In this document: positions 36,208-45,189 of the stretch, in pieces
How the letters are laid out: every line of letters starts with the position of its first letter
Position numbering within the stretch: the stretch's first letter is position 1
Source of the DNA: Neobacillus sp. FSL H8-0543
Lineage (GTDB): Bacteria > Bacillota > Bacilli > Bacillales > Cytobacillaceae
DNA length: 64,000 nt
Reading direction: 5' to 3'
Assembly: GCF_038592905.1 (NCBI RefSeq)
Contig: NZ_CP151943.1
Span: 654,001-718,000, forward strand
Notes under the pieces: model-generated
The model's input: only the letters and a program-made list of their open reading frames with translations
The model's database searches: none
What the model was told of the DNA's origin: nothing
Program-made: the position numbers and the translations under genes

Positions 36208-37101
36208 TCAGGCCCTTGGATGGAATTTACTATAGACATCCTTTATCCTAGTTTTTGTTACATTTGTATAAATTTGAGTGGTCGAGATATCTGCATGACC
36301 AAGCATTTCTTGGACAGCACTTAAATCAGCACCGTTCTCTAAAAGATGTGCAGCAAAAGAGTGTCTCAGTGTATGTGGTGTAAGCTCTTTATCAATTCCC
36401 GCCTCTTTTGTTAACCCTTTTAGAATTTTCCAATATCCCTGACGCGTTAATCTTTTCCCTTGATGGTTTAAAAATAACGCATTATCATGATGCTTTGCAG
36501 ATATAAAATGTGATCTTCCATGTTCGAGATAAAGCTTTACCGCCTCGGTAGCTGTTTTTCCCACTGGTATAATTCGCTCTTTTTTTCCATTACCGTTGAC
36601 GCGAACATATCCCATTGTTAAATGAACGTTCTCTAAATCAATATTAATTAGTTCAGTGACACGGATCCCCGTAGCATAAAGGAGTTCAAGCATTGCTTTA
36701 TCTCTTAAACCAAAATGGTCCTGTTTGTTGGTTGTATCTAAAAGTTTTTCTACTTCTTCAAGACTTAAAACTTTAGGTATAGACCTCTGTGACTTCGGCG
36801 TTTCAATATGAACCGTTGGATCCTGGGCTACAGCTTTCTCCCTTAATAAAAATTGATGAAAAGCACGAACGGATGCCACATGCCTTGCTAGGGTTTTCGC
36901 AGATTTCCCTTGTTCTTTTAAAAAACCAAGAAAATGTACGATATGTATACGCTGCACATCGTCCAATCTGTCAACCGCCTCTACATTCTTCAAATAGCGA
37001 AGATAGCTTTTTAAATCCCGCTCATACGACAATAACGTATTTTTAGCTAGTCCTTTTTCTGCGAGCATAAAATGCATAAAGTTTTTTAAATAATCTTCCA
37101 T
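36208..37101 (-). CDS. xerD: Site-specific tyrosine recombinase XerD
   Basis: A 297-residue tyrosine recombinase with an N-terminal SAM-like DNA-binding domain (1-85). The catalytic residues are R147 in [11 protein letters not shown]173, H243 and R246 in [11 protein letters not shown]269 in [10 protein letters not shown] and nucleophile Y278. With XerC (CodV) it resolves chromosome dimers at dif. GGGGAG lies eight bases before the ATG. The position next to yqzK and fur is the conserved chromosomal one (ripX), so it is not a phage integrase. Confidence 0.96.
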   Translation of the reverse strand: MEDYLKNFMHFMLAEKGLAKNTLLSYERDLKSYLRYLKNVEAVDRLDDVQRIHIVHFLGFLKEQGKSAKTLARHVASVRAFHQFLLREKAVAQDPTVHIETPKSQRSIPKVLSLEEVEKLLDTTNKQDHFGLRDKAMLELLYATGIRVTELINIDLENVHLTMGYVRVNGNGKKERIIPVGKTATEAVKLYLEHGRSHFISAKHHDNALFLNHQGKRLTRQGYWKILKGLTKEAGIDKELTPHTLRHSFAAHLLENGADLSAVQEMLGHADISTTQIYTNVTKTRIKDVYSKFHPRA

Positions 37102-37106
37102 GGTTA

Positions 37107-37334
37107 TTACTCCCCATTTAAATAAAACAAAATCAGTCGATCCAACCAGACAGGATTCTCATCATTTTCTGTATTCGAGACCTTTAATGCGGTACCTTCC
37201 GGTGCATCATAGCGATGATAGCCTTGGTACTCTTCATTTACCCACATAATACCATAATAAAAGAGTACCGTGCACCCTGTGAATATAATAAAAACCTTTA
37301 AGGTTTGCAAAACTATCTTAAAAAATGAGACCAT
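37107..37334 (-). CDS. yqzK: YqzK family protein (DUF4227)
   Basis: A 75-residue protein with one transmembrane helix at about 8-30 ([20 protein letters not shown]) and a short extracytoplasmic tail with [13 protein letters not shown]. This is the DUF4227/YqzK family, of unknown function, always found between fur and xerD in bacilli. GGGGGAAGAGA precedes the ATG. Confidence 0.85.
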   Translation of the reverse strand: MVSFFKIVLQTLKVFIIFTGCTVLFYYGIMWVNEEYQGYHRYDAPEGTALKVSNTENDENPVWLDRLILFYLNGE

Positions 37335-37435
37335 TTCTCTTCCCCCAAACAGACTATACTAGTAAAAGATATGCCAAATTGGTCAAGTTTTATACCTAAA
37401 AGTCTGGAAAGAAGCAATTATTTTAATCTCCTTAA

Positions 37436-37471
37436 CAACAAAAAAGCCCTTTTTACTTTGTAAAAAGGACT
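37436..37471 (-). terminator. Terminator of fur
   Basis: CCTTTTTAC and GTAAAAAGG pair around a 3-base loop, and the minus strand ends GGGCTTTTTTG, eight bases after the fur stop. Confidence 0.85.
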
Positions 37472-37478
37472 CACACTA

Positions 37479-37943
37479 TCATTCTGTATTTTCCTCTATA
37501 TTAACCTTATCCTGACAGCGATAACAGATGCCATGGAAGGTGAGGCGATGATCTTTTATTTTAAAGTTCCATCTGCGTTCAACCACATCTTCCACATCTT
37601 CAAGAAGATCTTCTTGTATTTCATCTACAGCCCCGCATTCAATACAAACTAGATGATGATGAAAATGCGCTGCCCCTTCCTGCCGAAGGTCATAACGTGA
37701 AACCCCGTCACCAAAGTTAATTTTATCAACTATTTTCAATTCAGTAAGCAATTCTAATGTCCGATAAACCGTTGCTAAACCAATCTCAGGCGATTTTTCT
37801 TTAACGAGGAGGTATACATCTTCTGCACTTAAATGATCCTCTTCATTTTCTAGCAAAACACGAACGGTTGCTTCACGTTGAGGTGTTAGTTTATAGCTAG
37901 ATGAATGCAATTGTTTTTTTATTCTCTCGATTCTAGTTTCCAT
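37479..37943 (-). CDS. fur: Ferric uptake regulator Fur
   Basis: A 154-residue Fur-family repressor. It has a winged helix (YKLTPQREATVRVL; recognition helix PEIGLATVYRTLELL), the regulatory metal site H93, H95-97 in AAHFHHHLVCIECG, and structural zinc cysteines C100/C103 and C140/C143. The family also includes PerR and Zur; the length, neighbours and similarity favour Fur. The start at 37943 follows GGGAGGA; the frame extends 48 bases upstream without support. Confidence 0.88.
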   Translation of the reverse strand: METRIERIKKQLHSSSYKLTPQREATVRVLLENEEDHLSAEDVYLLVKEKSPEIGLATVYRTLELLTELKIVDKINFGDGVSRYDLRQEGAAHFHHHLVCIECGAVDEIQEDLLEDVEDVVERRWNFKIKDHRLTFHGICYRCQDKVNIEENTE

Positions 37944-37966
37944 CCCGAAGTCCTCCCTCGCCAATG

Positions 37967-38002
37967 CTATTCTCATTATAACAGATGACAAAAGAGATTC
38001 AA
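37967..38002 (-). promoter_or_regulatory. Sigma-A promoter of fur with a possible Per/Fur box
   Basis: On the minus strand TTGAAT, 16 bases, then TATAAT. The -10 is embedded in TTATAATGAGAATAG, which matches 11 of 14 non-centre positions of the PerR/Fur box TTATAATnATTATAA. In B. subtilis fur is controlled by PerR, so the overlap is plausible. Confidence 0.55.
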
Positions 38003-38052
38003 AATAAAATTATTATAAATAACATTATATATTAATTATTAAATAGTAATAA

Positions 38053-38697
38053 TTATAAAAAAGTTATTCCTAACATTGCATTCATCAGCCATGGGGATAG
38101 GTATGCTTCGATACCCGATGCAGCTGAAATAAAGATTATCGCTGCAAGGAATGCAAAAATATAACGCTTAAAAAACGGCAAAATTGGTTCTCCATATTTT
38201 TTTAAGAACTGTCTTTTAATCATTCTCAGTGAGAATATTACCGATAAAGCGGCCATTATAATGAAAACGGGAATGATAATCAAATTCTGCGGCATGATGG
38301 AGACAAACGCAAGCATAAATCCATTCCACTTCATTTGGCTGACTAGAAATCCAACCGTAAATCCAACAACCATCCCTTTAATAAATAAGAGAATAAGAAT
38401 AACTGGGAGTCCGATAATGGAGATTCCAAGTATCCAAATCACCCCAATGTATTTACTGTTATGCAGGAAGCTTTGTGTAAATTGGTCATGGTTTTCAGCA
38501 ACTTTACCATTTGAAATTTGACTAAAGAACTGTGAGAGATAGTAAAATAAATCTTCTTTTTGTGTGATACTCATGCTATTAACGACAATGGCGCCAAAAA
38601 TCACTCCCATTAAGAACAATATAACTATAAATAAAAAAATCGAGGAATGCTCACGGAAATAACTGGCGACATCGTTTTGGTATAATCGTTTCTTCAT
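38053..38697 (-). CDS. spoIIM: Stage II sporulation protein M
   Basis: The 214-residue protein has about five membrane helices (FLFIVILFLMGVIFGAIVVN first, VIWILGISIIGLPVILILLF in the middle). SpoIIM joins SpoIID and SpoIIP in the mother-cell complex that drives engulfment. GGAGG lies seven bases before the ATG. A sigma-E promoter lies immediately upstream. Confidence 0.95.
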   Translation of the reverse strand: MKKRLYQNDVASYFREHSSIFLFIVILFLMGVIFGAIVVNSMSITQKEDLFYYLSQFFSQISNGKVAENHDQFTQSFLHNSKYIGVIWILGISIIGLPVILILLFIKGMVVGFTVGFLVSQMKWNGFMLAFVSIMPQNLIIIPVFIIMAALSVIFSLRMIKRQFLKKYGEPILPFFKRYIFAFLAAIIFISAASGIEAYLSPWLMNAMLGITFL

Positions 38698-38735
38698 CTG
38701 CGTTTCCTCCTAATCTCCTGCACCTTAGTTAATAC

Positions 38736-38764
38736 ATTTTATGCCTGTCTAGTATTTCTATGAC
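38736..38764 (-). promoter_or_regulatory. Predicted sigma-E promoter of spoIIM
   Basis: On the minus strand GTCATAG, 14 bases, then CATAAAAT, almost the same as the dacB promoter at 19645-19673. spoIIM is a known sigma-E gene in B. subtilis. Confidence 0.7.
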
Positions 38765-38811
38765 GATTAATTAATGAATTAATAGATTTAAAAGGCTGTG
38801 CTATTGTTTAG

Positions 38812-38932
38812 TTTTGATTTTTGCGAAATCCACTTCGCTTTCCGCGGGCGGTCCGGTGAGCCTCCTCAGCGCCAAAGCGCTTCCGGGGTCTCCCGCAGGA
38901 GTCTCGCAGATTTCGCAAAAATCTAATCAAAA
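38812..38932. repeat. GC-rich palindromic repeat, full copy 3
   Basis: The core shares CACTTCGCTTTCCGCGGGCG, GAGCCTCCTCAGCGC, CGGGGTCTCCCGCAGGAGTC with copies 1 and 2. The ends differ: GATTTTTGCGAAATC and GATTTCGCAAAAATC form a perfect 15-base inverted pair of another sequence. So this is a variant with the same core and different termini. Confidence 0.85.
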
Positions 38933-38960
38933 TCACCCTTCGCCTTTAACACAGCAAATT

Positions 38961-38996
38961 AAGAAAACCGATAGCATTTGAGCTACCGGTTTTCTT
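38961..38996 (-). terminator. Hairpin terminator-like element after yqxK
   Basis: AAGAAAACCGATAGC and GCTACCGGTTTTCTT pair with one mismatch around a 6-base loop. The minus strand continues with TAATTTG, so it is a modest terminator for yqxK-nudF, 136 bases downstream. Confidence 0.6.
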
Positions 38997-39021
38997 AAAA
39001 GTTACAAACATTAATATAAAC

Positions 39022-39101
39022 GTGACCTCTTTTAATTGGTCTTGGTCACGTAGAACCTTCCTAAGTGACCGGTTTTCTCTTTTTGAACTGGTTTCGGTCA
39101 C
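39022..39101. repeat. Two tandem GTGACC/GGTCAC hairpins
   Basis: GTGACC at 39022 pairs with GGTCAC at 39044, and GTGACC at 39065 pairs with GGTCAC at 39096. Each right arm continues with GTAGAA, so the two units are direct repeats about 48 bases apart. The open frame reading through here (38946-39128) has no ribosome binding site. Confidence 0.6.
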
Positions 39102-39131
39102 GTAGAATCCGCTAGAATTTACCATCAATTT

Positions 39132-40295
39132 TTAATCAGCAATTTTTCCGTATTTTCCACCGCCGCCTGCTGCGAGGTTAACTGTTCCTTCTCTTGCTTT
39201 CAAAATGAGATTGGCAATTTTAGGTGGAACTATCTCACTTAACGCTTCATAGGGGACTTCATGTAGTATGGCCATTTCTGAGCCAAAATGATTTACAAGC
39301 TTTTCGAGCAATTTAGGGCCTAAACCAGGAATAAATTCTAGCGGGACCTGATGAACATAGGCTGGACGATTGCCTGGACCTTGCTCCGCTGTTTTCAGTT
39401 CAAGAATTCGGTCTGCTACCCCTTTGATGATTTTTTTGTTACCACATTGAGGACAAGCATGGTCGCCCTCACTAGCAGAGTGTAGACACTTTGCACAGAC
39501 TGTTTTATGGTACTTTCCTAAAAGTGGGTCTAATCCATAGTTAGCAATGATTTTTCTACCCTCTTCACCTTTCAAGGCTTTCCTTAATTCGAGAAAGGTA
39601 GGCTCTTCCATCGCTATCACCTGATATTCACGGGCAATTTTTGCTAATGAATGGGCATCGGAATTGGTTACAAAGGTATAATCATGTAATTCTTTTATTT
39701 GATCTGCCATCCTGGTATTAGAGCTTAAGCCAAGCTCGATACCGTCGATGAGGTTGGGATCAAAAACTTCTATTAAGGATTTGTTTACACCCTTACCATA
39801 CAAGCTCTTAAAAGGTGTAAACACATGAGCGGGGATGAAAATCCCATCTAGCTCTTTTACTTTTTTTTGTATTTCAAGGCCCGTCACATAAATCCGCTGT
39901 GAACTCAGCTGAACATTTTTTAAATGGTCTGCTAGCCAATTAGAAAACTTTCTCATAATTGAAATCGTTGGAAAATAGCAAAGAACATGGATAGGACCGT
40001 TGCATTGTTCATCATAGATTTCTAACTCCGAACCTGGAATGACCGTTAAATCGCCAAATACCAAACCTCCATCGGGATGCTCAAAGATATCACCGCTTGA
40101 AACGAGACTTTCCATCTCTAGAATCACTTCTGGAGAATGGCTGTCAATGATTCCTATCATATTTAATCCCTTTTCATGCCTTGCATGCTCGATAATATTT
40201 GTAAACGTTAGCGATTTAGCACCAGTGATTTTAACTGGTTTGCCTGTCCATGTTCGACCGATATGAATATGTAGATCTACATAGAATTTTTTCAT
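39132..40295 (-). CDS. yqxK: Endonuclease Q-like protein YqxK
   Basis: A 387-residue protein with an N-terminal PHP domain (FYVDLHIHIGRTW; IGIIDSHSPEV; ITSNSDAHSL-type TNSDAHSLAK) that binds catalytic metals. A four-cysteine zinc ribbon (CAKC and CPQC, about 270-290) follows, then a C-terminal helix-hairpin-helix (PGLGPKLLEKLVNHFG). This architecture equals endonuclease Q, which nicks DNA 5' of hypoxanthine, uracil or abasic sites; the bacterial homologue has been shown active in B. pumilus. It overlaps the nudF stop by four bases. Confidence 0.87.
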   Translation of the reverse strand: MKKFYVDLHIHIGRTWTGKPVKITGAKSLTFTNIIEHARHEKGLNMIGIIDSHSPEVILEMESLVSSGDIFEHPDGGLVFGDLTVIPGSELEIYDEQCNGPIHVLCYFPTISIMRKFSNWLADHLKNVQLSSQRIYVTGLEIQKKVKELDGIFIPAHVFTPFKSLYGKGVNKSLIEVFDPNLIDGIELGLSSNTRMADQIKELHDYTFVTNSDAHSLAKIAREYQVIAMEEPTFLELRKALKGEEGRKIIANYGLDPLLGKYHKTVCAKCLHSASEGDHACPQCGNKKIIKGVADRILELKTAEQGPGNRPAYVHQVPLEFIPGLGPKLLEKLVNHFGSEMAILHEVPYEALSEIVPPKIANLILKAREGTVNLAAGGGGKYGKIAD

Positions 40296-40846
40296 TTTCC
40301 AGCTAACGCCTCTTGTAATTGCAGGTATTGAACAGCGTATACAGTCTTGGCATCATAGATCTTTTGGTCCTTCATATATTGAACTGCTTCAGCCAGCGTT
40401 AATTCCTCCATATTAACAAATTCATCTTCGTCCAGAACAGCTGGATCTTTCTTTTTCACTAAACCTTTAGCCACATATAGATGGACAATTTCATCAGCAA
40501 ATCCTGGTGAAGTATAAAAGGAAATTAGCCATTCAAGACTGGCACATTCATAACCCGTCTCTTCCTCTAGTTCTCTCCGGGCACAAAGAGCAGGCTCCTC
40601 GCCTTTTTCCAGTTTTCCAGCAGGAATTTCTACAATTGTACGCTCTAGTGCTTTTCGAAATTGCTCGACCATTACTATTTTATTATCATCGGTGATTGCT
40701 AAAATAGCTACAGCACCAGGATGTTTAATAATTTCTCTTTTTGAATGCTTTCCATTTGGAAGCTCAACATCCTTTAGGTGAAGACTAATTATTTTACCTG
40801 AAAAAACTTCCTCACTTTTGATTGTTTTTTCTTCAAGGCTACTCAT
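40292..40846 (-). CDS. nudF: ADP-ribose pyrophosphatase NudF
   Basis: The 184-residue Nudix hydrolase has the box GKLEKGEEPALCARRELEEE followed by TGYE (G-x5-E-x7-RELEEETG). An SPG-type motif SFYTSPGFADEIVHLYVAKG follows, typical of ADP-ribose pyrophosphatases. It hydrolyses ADP-ribose to AMP and ribose 5-phosphate. The start at 40846 lies seven bases after GGAGTGAT; the longer frame to 40936 overlaps the divergent mciZ promoter region and lacks a site. Confidence 0.93.
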   Translation of the reverse strand: MSSLEEKTIKSEEVFSGKIISLHLKDVELPNGKHSKREIIKHPGAVAILAITDDNKIVMVEQFRKALERTIVEIPAGKLEKGEEPALCARRELEEETGYECASLEWLISFYTSPGFADEIVHLYVAKGLVKKKDPAVLDEDEFVNMEELTLAEAVQYMKDQKIYDAKTVYAVQYLQLQEALAGK

Positions 40847-40918
40847 TTTAATCACTCCAGTTCTACCCGATATGTTTACCTCATACATTTTACCATACTT
40901 AATTTGGGGGAGTATGGG

Positions 40919-41050
40919 ATGAAGGTATATGTACATGAAAAGGGAATTGTCCTAGTGGGAAAAGGATGGGAAGTTCTTCAGAAACTGAAGGAATACAATA
41001 AGGAACATAAGACTGTTGCCGATTGGATAAAAAATATTTCCCGAAAATAA
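40919..41050 (+). CDS. mciZ: Cell-division inhibitor peptide MciZ
   Basis: A 43-residue peptide (MKVYVHEKGIVLVGKGWEVL, then QKLKEYNKEHKTVADWIK). It aligns clearly with B. subtilis MciZ (motifs GVVLVGKAWEI, LKEY and DWI). MciZ caps the minus end of FtsZ protofilaments and blocks Z-ring formation in the mother cell during sporulation. GGGGGAG precedes the ATG. The gene is divergent from nudF, its place in other bacilli. A CATACATT at 40882 resembles a sigma-E -10, but no -35 is obvious. Confidence 0.9.
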   Translation: MKVYVHEKGIVLVGKGWEVLQKLKEYNKEHKTVADWIKNISRK

Positions 41051-41112
41051 CCTCTTCGTTTGTAGTTTGCCCTGTTCTTTAATAAACTTGTCTAAAAGGA
41101 TGGGGTGATTTT

Positions 41113-42024
41113 TTGAAAAAAAGAAGATTAGGAAATTCTGATTTAAATGTTACAGAATTAGGATTGGGCTGTATGTCCATTGGAACAGAAGAGAAAGCAG
41201 CAAGGGCGATTATTGAAACGGCATTAGAGGAAGGCATCAATTATTTTGATACTGCCGATTTATACGATTTAGGTGAAAATGAAACGATCGTTGGGAGAGC
41301 CTTAAAAGATGTTCGCGAGCAGGTAATCATTGCTACAAAAGTTGGCAACCGTTTGTACCAAAATCGTGAAGGATGGTCATGGGATCCATCCAAGGCTTAT
41401 ATTAAGGAACAAGTGAAAGAAAGCCTGAAGCGGCTCGGTACCGATTATATCGATTTATATCAGCTCCATGGCGGTACACTAGATGATCCAATTGATGAGA
41501 CGATTGAAGCATTTGAAGAATTAAAATCAGAAGGCTTTATTCGCTATTATGGAATCTCATCGATTCGCCCCAATGTTATCCGTGAATTCGCGAGCAAATC
41601 TAGTATTGTTTCGGTGATGATGCAATATAGTATTTTAGACCGCCGACCGGAGGAAGTAGCGTTACCACTCCTCCATGAACATGGAATTAGTGTCGTCACC
41701 CGAGGCCCTCTTGCAAAAGGACTATTAAGTGATAAAATGCTAGAAAAAGCATCTGAAGAGGGCTATCAAGACTACAGCTTGGCCGAGTTAGCTGGGGTTT
41801 TACCATTGTTGAAAGAAAAAGTTGCTTCTTTTCGATCTCTAACGGAAGTAGCTCTTCAGTATAACTTGGCAAATCCTGCTATTGCTTCGGTCATTGCCGG
41901 TGCTAGTAATCCAGAACAGATACGGATTAATGCCCGTGCAGTCAGAAGCAATCCATTGATAAGTGAGGAAATTGCCATTATTAAAGAATTGACAAAAGCA
42001 AATCTCTACAGCAACCACCGTTGA
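41113..42024 (+). CDS. yqkF: Aldo/keto reductase YqkF
   Basis: The 303-residue TIM-barrel oxidoreductase contains the family signatures GINYFDTADLYDLGENE (with catalytic D and Y), the lysine in VIIATKVGN and the C-terminal cofactor-binding VIAGASNPEQIRIN. It uses NADPH to reduce carbonyls; the substrate is unknown. The start is TTG at 41113, after GGGGTGAT. It is followed by a strong terminator. Confidence 0.9.
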   Translation: MKKRRLGNSDLNVTELGLGCMSIGTEEKAARAIIETALEEGINYFDTADLYDLGENETIVGRALKDVREQVIIATKVGNRLYQNREGWSWDPSKAYIKEQVKESLKRLGTDYIDLYQLHGGTLDDPIDETIEAFEELKSEGFIRYYGISSIRPNVIREFASKSSIVSVMMQYSILDRRPEEVALPLLHEHGISVVTRGPLAKGLLSDKMLEKASEEGYQDYSLAELAGVLPLLKEKVASFRSLTEVALQYNLANPAIASVIAGASNPEQIRINARAVRSNPLISEEIAIIKELTKANLYSNHR

Positions 42025-42053
42025 AAAGGAGAGCCATATTAGCTCTCCTTTTT
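42024..42053 (+). terminator. Terminator of yqkF
   Basis: AAAAGGAGAGC and GCTCTCCTTTTT make an 11-bp stem with a 7-base loop and trailing T run, starting at the yqkF stop. Confidence 0.9.
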
Positions 42054-42060
42054 CATTGCA

Positions 42061-42315
42061 TCATTTAAATTCCTTCCAGTTCATGCCACTCTCGTTTAAC
42101 AGATCTTCAAACGATTTATTCTTTTCTTTTAATCGGCGCTCTTCCCGTTTCCGTTGTTCTTCTGCTTCTTTTTTCCGTTCCTCTACTGCCTTTAACTCTT
42201 CTTGTTGATCTTTTAATTGCTTAAGCAGGTCTGGATTGATGATATCTTTTAGCGTTACCGCTGAATCTTCTCTTTTTGGCTTAGATTGATTTTTTTGTTT
42301 CGATTTCTTTTTCAT
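42061..42315 (-). CDS. yqkE: YqkE family protein (DUF3886)
   Basis: An 84-residue, highly charged protein with a lysine-rich N-terminus (MKKKSKQKNQSKPKRED) and a long glutamate/arginine/lysine coiled coil (DQQEELKAVEERKKEAEEQR). It ends with SFEDLLNESGMNWKEFK, the DUF3886 signature. The function is unknown. ATG 42315 lies six bases after GGGGGAG; the frame extends 15 bases upstream. Confidence 0.82.
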   Translation of the reverse strand: MKKKSKQKNQSKPKREDSAVTLKDIINPDLLKQLKDQQEELKAVEERKKEAEEQRKREERRLKEKNKSFEDLLNESGMNWKEFK

Positions 42316-42360
42316 CCTAAACTCCCCCATAATAAGTGTTCCTTACTATTATATCATTTA

Positions 42361-42392
42361 AGTTGATTTCCGCTCCAATCAACTTAGTTATA
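42361..42392. repeat. End-only remnant of the GC-rich repeat
   Basis: AGTTGATTTCCGCTCC joined to AATCAACTTAGTTATAGA, the two ends of the 7430-7563 family with the core missing. GTTGATT and AATCAAC remain as a small hairpin. Confidence 0.7.
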
Positions 42393-42424
42393 GAATTAAC
42401 AATGACCTTGATCGAGCCAATTCG

Positions 42425-42455
42425 AAAAAAACAGGCTGCTATAAGCTCAGCCTGT
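42425..42455 (-). terminator. Terminator of the CoA-transferase operon
   Basis: ACAGGCTG and CAGCCTGT pair around a 9-base loop with TTTTTT after it on the minus strand, six bases past the scoB stop. Confidence 0.9.
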
Positions 42456-42461
42456 AATCCT

Positions 42462-43118
42462 TTAATATGCGTCGAGCTCTACGTTATCATTTACCTCCAA
42501 GGCTGCCTCTGTTGAGTTGACAACCTCCTCAACGGTAAATCCTTTTGCCACTTCAACAAGCTTTAGGCCCGAATCGGTTACATCCATAACCGCCCGTTCG
42601 GTGATGATTCGATGGACGACACCTTTTCCAGTTAAAGGAAGGGTGCATTGTTTTAATATCTTCGATTCGCCCCGTTTGTTTACATGTTCCATAATAACTA
42701 TTATTCGCTGTGCACCATGGACAAGATCCATAGCACCACCCATGCCTTTAATCATTTTCCCTGGTATCATCCAGTTTGCCAAATCACCCGTTTCAGAAAC
42801 CTCCATTCCGCCAAGGATGGCCACATTAATATGGCCGCCCCGAATCATCGCAAAGGATTCTGCACTATCAAAATAGGCCGAACCACTTATTGCTGTTACT
42901 GTTTCTTTCCCGGCATTAATTAAATCGGGGTCTACCTCTTCCTCTCTAGGGAAAGGACCAATCCCTAGCAAGCCATTCTCTGATTGCAAAACAACCTGTT
43001 TATTTTCTGTTATATAGTTTGCGACAAGGGTTGGCATACCAATACCAAGGTTTACATAATATCCGTTTTCTATCTCTTTCTCTGCTCTTATCGCGATTCT
43101 CTCTCTAACAGAAACCAT
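42462..43118 (-). CDS. scoB: 3-oxoacid CoA-transferase subunit B
   Basis: A 218-residue CoA-transferase B subunit. The catalytic glutamate is E47 in [13 protein letters not shown], and [20 protein letters not shown] is the downstream family motif. With subunit A it moves CoA from succinyl-CoA (or acetyl-CoA) to acetoacetate. AAAGGAG precedes the ATG. It follows scoA by 24 bases in a thiolase-scoA-scoB operon. Confidence 0.92.
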   Translation of the reverse strand: MVSVRERIAIRAEKEIENGYYVNLGIGMPTLVANYITENKQVVLQSENGLLGIGPFPREEEVDPDLINAGKETVTAISGSAYFDSAESFAMIRGGHINVAILGGMEVSETGDLANWMIPGKMIKGMGGAMDLVHGAQRIIVIMEHVNKRGESKILKQCTLPLTGKGVVHRIITERAVMDVTDSGLKLVEVAKGFTVEEVVNSTEAALEVNDNVELDAY

Positions 43119-43142
43119 TGGCCTTCACTCCTTTCCACAAAT

Positions 43143-43832
43143 CTATTTGCTAACTGTCATTCGCTCAATACGTTTTTCTTGCTCCCCTATGATGATCCTT
43201 TGTACATAGATGCTCGGTGTGTGAACAAAATTCGCATCCAGTTCACCAATTTCGCAGAGGGTTTCAACTTCAGCTATCGTTACTTTCCCCGCTGCTGCAA
43301 TCATTGGATTAAAATTACGTGCGGTTTTGTGATAAACAAGATTCCCCATCTTGTCGCCCTTCCAGGCTCTTACTATACTAAAATCAGCTGTTAGCGATTC
43401 TTCTAACAGGTATTCTCTCCCATTAAAAACCTTTGTTTCTTTTCCATCTGCAATAGGTGTTCCAACCCCGGCAGGAGTATAAAATGCGGGTATTCCCGCA
43501 CCTCCTGCACGTATTTTTTCTGCAAGGGTTCCTTGTGGTGTTAACTCTACTTCTAGTTCACCTGTTAACACCTGTCTCTCAAACTCTTTATTCTCGCCAA
43601 CATAGGAGCCTATCATTTTTTTTATTTGCTTATTTTTTAAAAGGAGTCCGAGACCCCAGTCATCAATTCCGCAGTTGTTAGAGATAACGGTTAAATCCTT
43701 TACCCCTTTATCAACTAACGCTAATATTAGATTTTCGGGAATACCGCACAAGCCAAAGCCTCCAACCATAAGGGTTGCACCATCATGTATATCTTCTACC
43801 ACTTCTTGGAAGGATGTACAAATCCTCTTCAT
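43143..43832 (-). CDS. scoA: 3-oxoacid CoA-transferase subunit A
   Basis: A 229-residue A subunit with the CoA-binding loop MVGGFGLCGIPENLI (family motif 1, near 20-34), then GGAGIPAFYTPAGVGTP. The start at 43832 follows GGAGGAG; the longer frame to 43904 runs into the thiolase gene. It pairs with scoB. Confidence 0.92.
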   Translation of the reverse strand: MKRICTSFQEVVEDIHDGATLMVGGFGLCGIPENLILALVDKGVKDLTVISNNCGIDDWGLGLLLKNKQIKKMIGSYVGENKEFERQVLTGELEVELTPQGTLAEKIRAGGAGIPAFYTPAGVGTPIADGKETKVFNGREYLLEESLTADFSIVRAWKGDKMGNLVYHKTARNFNPMIAAAGKVTIAEVETLCEIGELDANFVHTPSIYVQRIIIGEQEKRIERMTVSK

Positions 43833-43855
43833 ACTGTTCACTCCTCCTATTAGGC

Positions 43856-45043
43856 TTATGCTAGCTCTACAACCGTTGCTACACCTTGACCACCGCCAAT
43901 ACAAAGGGTAGCCAATCCTAACCGTGCGTTTCGCCTAGTCATTTCATGAATTAATGTAACAAGAACACGCGCACCACTTGCGCCAATTGGATGACCCAGC
44001 GCGATTGCCCCGCCATTAACATTCAATATTTCCTTATTAAAATGAAGTTCGCGGTCTACTGCTAATGACTGTGCCGCGAAGGCTTCGTTTGCCTCAATTA
44101 ACTCAAGCTCTTCCATTGAAACAGAAGTCTTTTCAAGGACCTTTCTTACCGCTGGTACTGGACCGATTCCCATAATGCTTGGATCCACCCCCGCACTGGC
44201 GTTTCCTTTAATTGTTACTAATGGCTTTAACCCGAGTTCATCTGCCTTTTTCCTGCTCATTACCACCAAGGCTGCCGCCCCATCATTGATTCCTGAAGCA
44301 TTGCCCGCAGTCACACTTCCGCCTTTTTTAAAGGCTGGACGCAGTCCTGCCAGCTTTTCAACGGTTGTTCCTTTTTTCGGATATTCATCTGTATCAAAGA
44401 CAATCGGTTCACCTTTTCGTTGTGGAATCAAAACGGGAACAATCTCATCTTTAAATTTCCCTGACTCGATTGCCTTAACGGCTTTCTCCTGGCTCCATGC
44501 CGAAAATTCATCTTGTTCTTCTCTTGTTAAATCATACTTGTCGCATAAGTTTTCTGCTGTCATTCCCATGTGATAGCCATTAAATGCACAATGCAGTCCG
44601 TCTGCAAGCAAGGTATCAATTAATGTTTGATCACCCATTTTAAAGCCATCACGCGCGTTTTTCAAAAGAAATGGTGCTTGACTCATATTCTCCATCCCGC
44701 CTGCTACCACGATTTCAGCATCTCCTGCGATAATTGCCTGCGTCGCGAGGTGTACCGCCTTTAAACCGGAACCGCATAATTTATTAATCGTCATTGAGGA
44801 AACGCTTTCAGGAATACCTGCACTAATTGCTGCCTGTCTCGCTGGATTTTGACCAAGACCTGCCTGCAAAACGTTTCCAAGAATAACCTCATCGACTTGT
44901 TCTGGCTTTACTCCTGCTTGTTCTAGTGCTCCTTTGATTACTGTTGCTCCTAATTCAGGTGCTGATACACCTTTTAAACCACCGTTAAAATTTCCAAGTG
45001 CAGTACGTACAGCACTAACAATTACTACTTCTGTTTGACTCAT
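43856..45043 (-). CDS. Acetyl-CoA acetyltransferase (thiolase)
   Basis: The 395-residue thiolase has the acyl-accepting cysteine C90 in [12 protein letters not shown], the [20 protein letters not shown] signature and the second catalytic cysteine in [10 protein letters not shown]. It should cleave acetoacetyl-CoA to two acetyl-CoA (or run in reverse). It heads the operon with scoA and scoB, which supply acetoacetyl-CoA. GGGGAGAGG precedes the ATG. It could be called atoB/mmgA-like; I leave the symbol open. Confidence 0.92.
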   Translation of the reverse strand: MSQTEVVIVSAVRTALGNFNGGLKGVSAPELGATVIKGALEQAGVKPEQVDEVILGNVLQAGLGQNPARQAAISAGIPESVSSMTINKLCGSGLKAVHLATQAIIAGDAEIVVAGGMENMSQAPFLLKNARDGFKMGDQTLIDTLLADGLHCAFNGYHMGMTAENLCDKYDLTREEQDEFSAWSQEKAVKAIESGKFKDEIVPVLIPQRKGEPIVFDTDEYPKKGTTVEKLAGLRPAFKKGGSVTAGNASGINDGAAALVVMSRKKADELGLKPLVTIKGNASAGVDPSIMGIGPVPAVRKVLEKTSVSMEELELIEANEAFAAQSLAVDRELHFNKEILNVNGGAIALGHPIGASGARVLVTLIHEMTRRNARLGLATLCIGGGQGVATVVELA

Positions 45044-45189
45044 CTTTACCTCTCCCCTTCAATGATTTTTACCATTACTATTTCTAGTAAAAAGACTGTA
45101 AACCCTCTAATTTTGTCAATATTTCTATAATTCTTGATTTTTCAATTTCAATACCTCTACAATGAAAGTATGAAGGTTCGAGGGGGAAA

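Noticed and set aside
36208..37101. Phage or island integrase
   Set aside because: The tyrosine recombinase lies in the conserved fur-yqzK-xerD neighbourhood with no prophage genes or att-like repeats, so it is the housekeeping XerD.
38946..39128. Open frame of 60 codons on the minus strand
   Set aside because: It runs through hairpin repeats and has no Shine-Dalgarno sequence.
40847..40936. N-terminal extension of NudF
   Set aside because: The extra 30 codons lack a ribosome binding site and overlap the start region of divergent mciZ.
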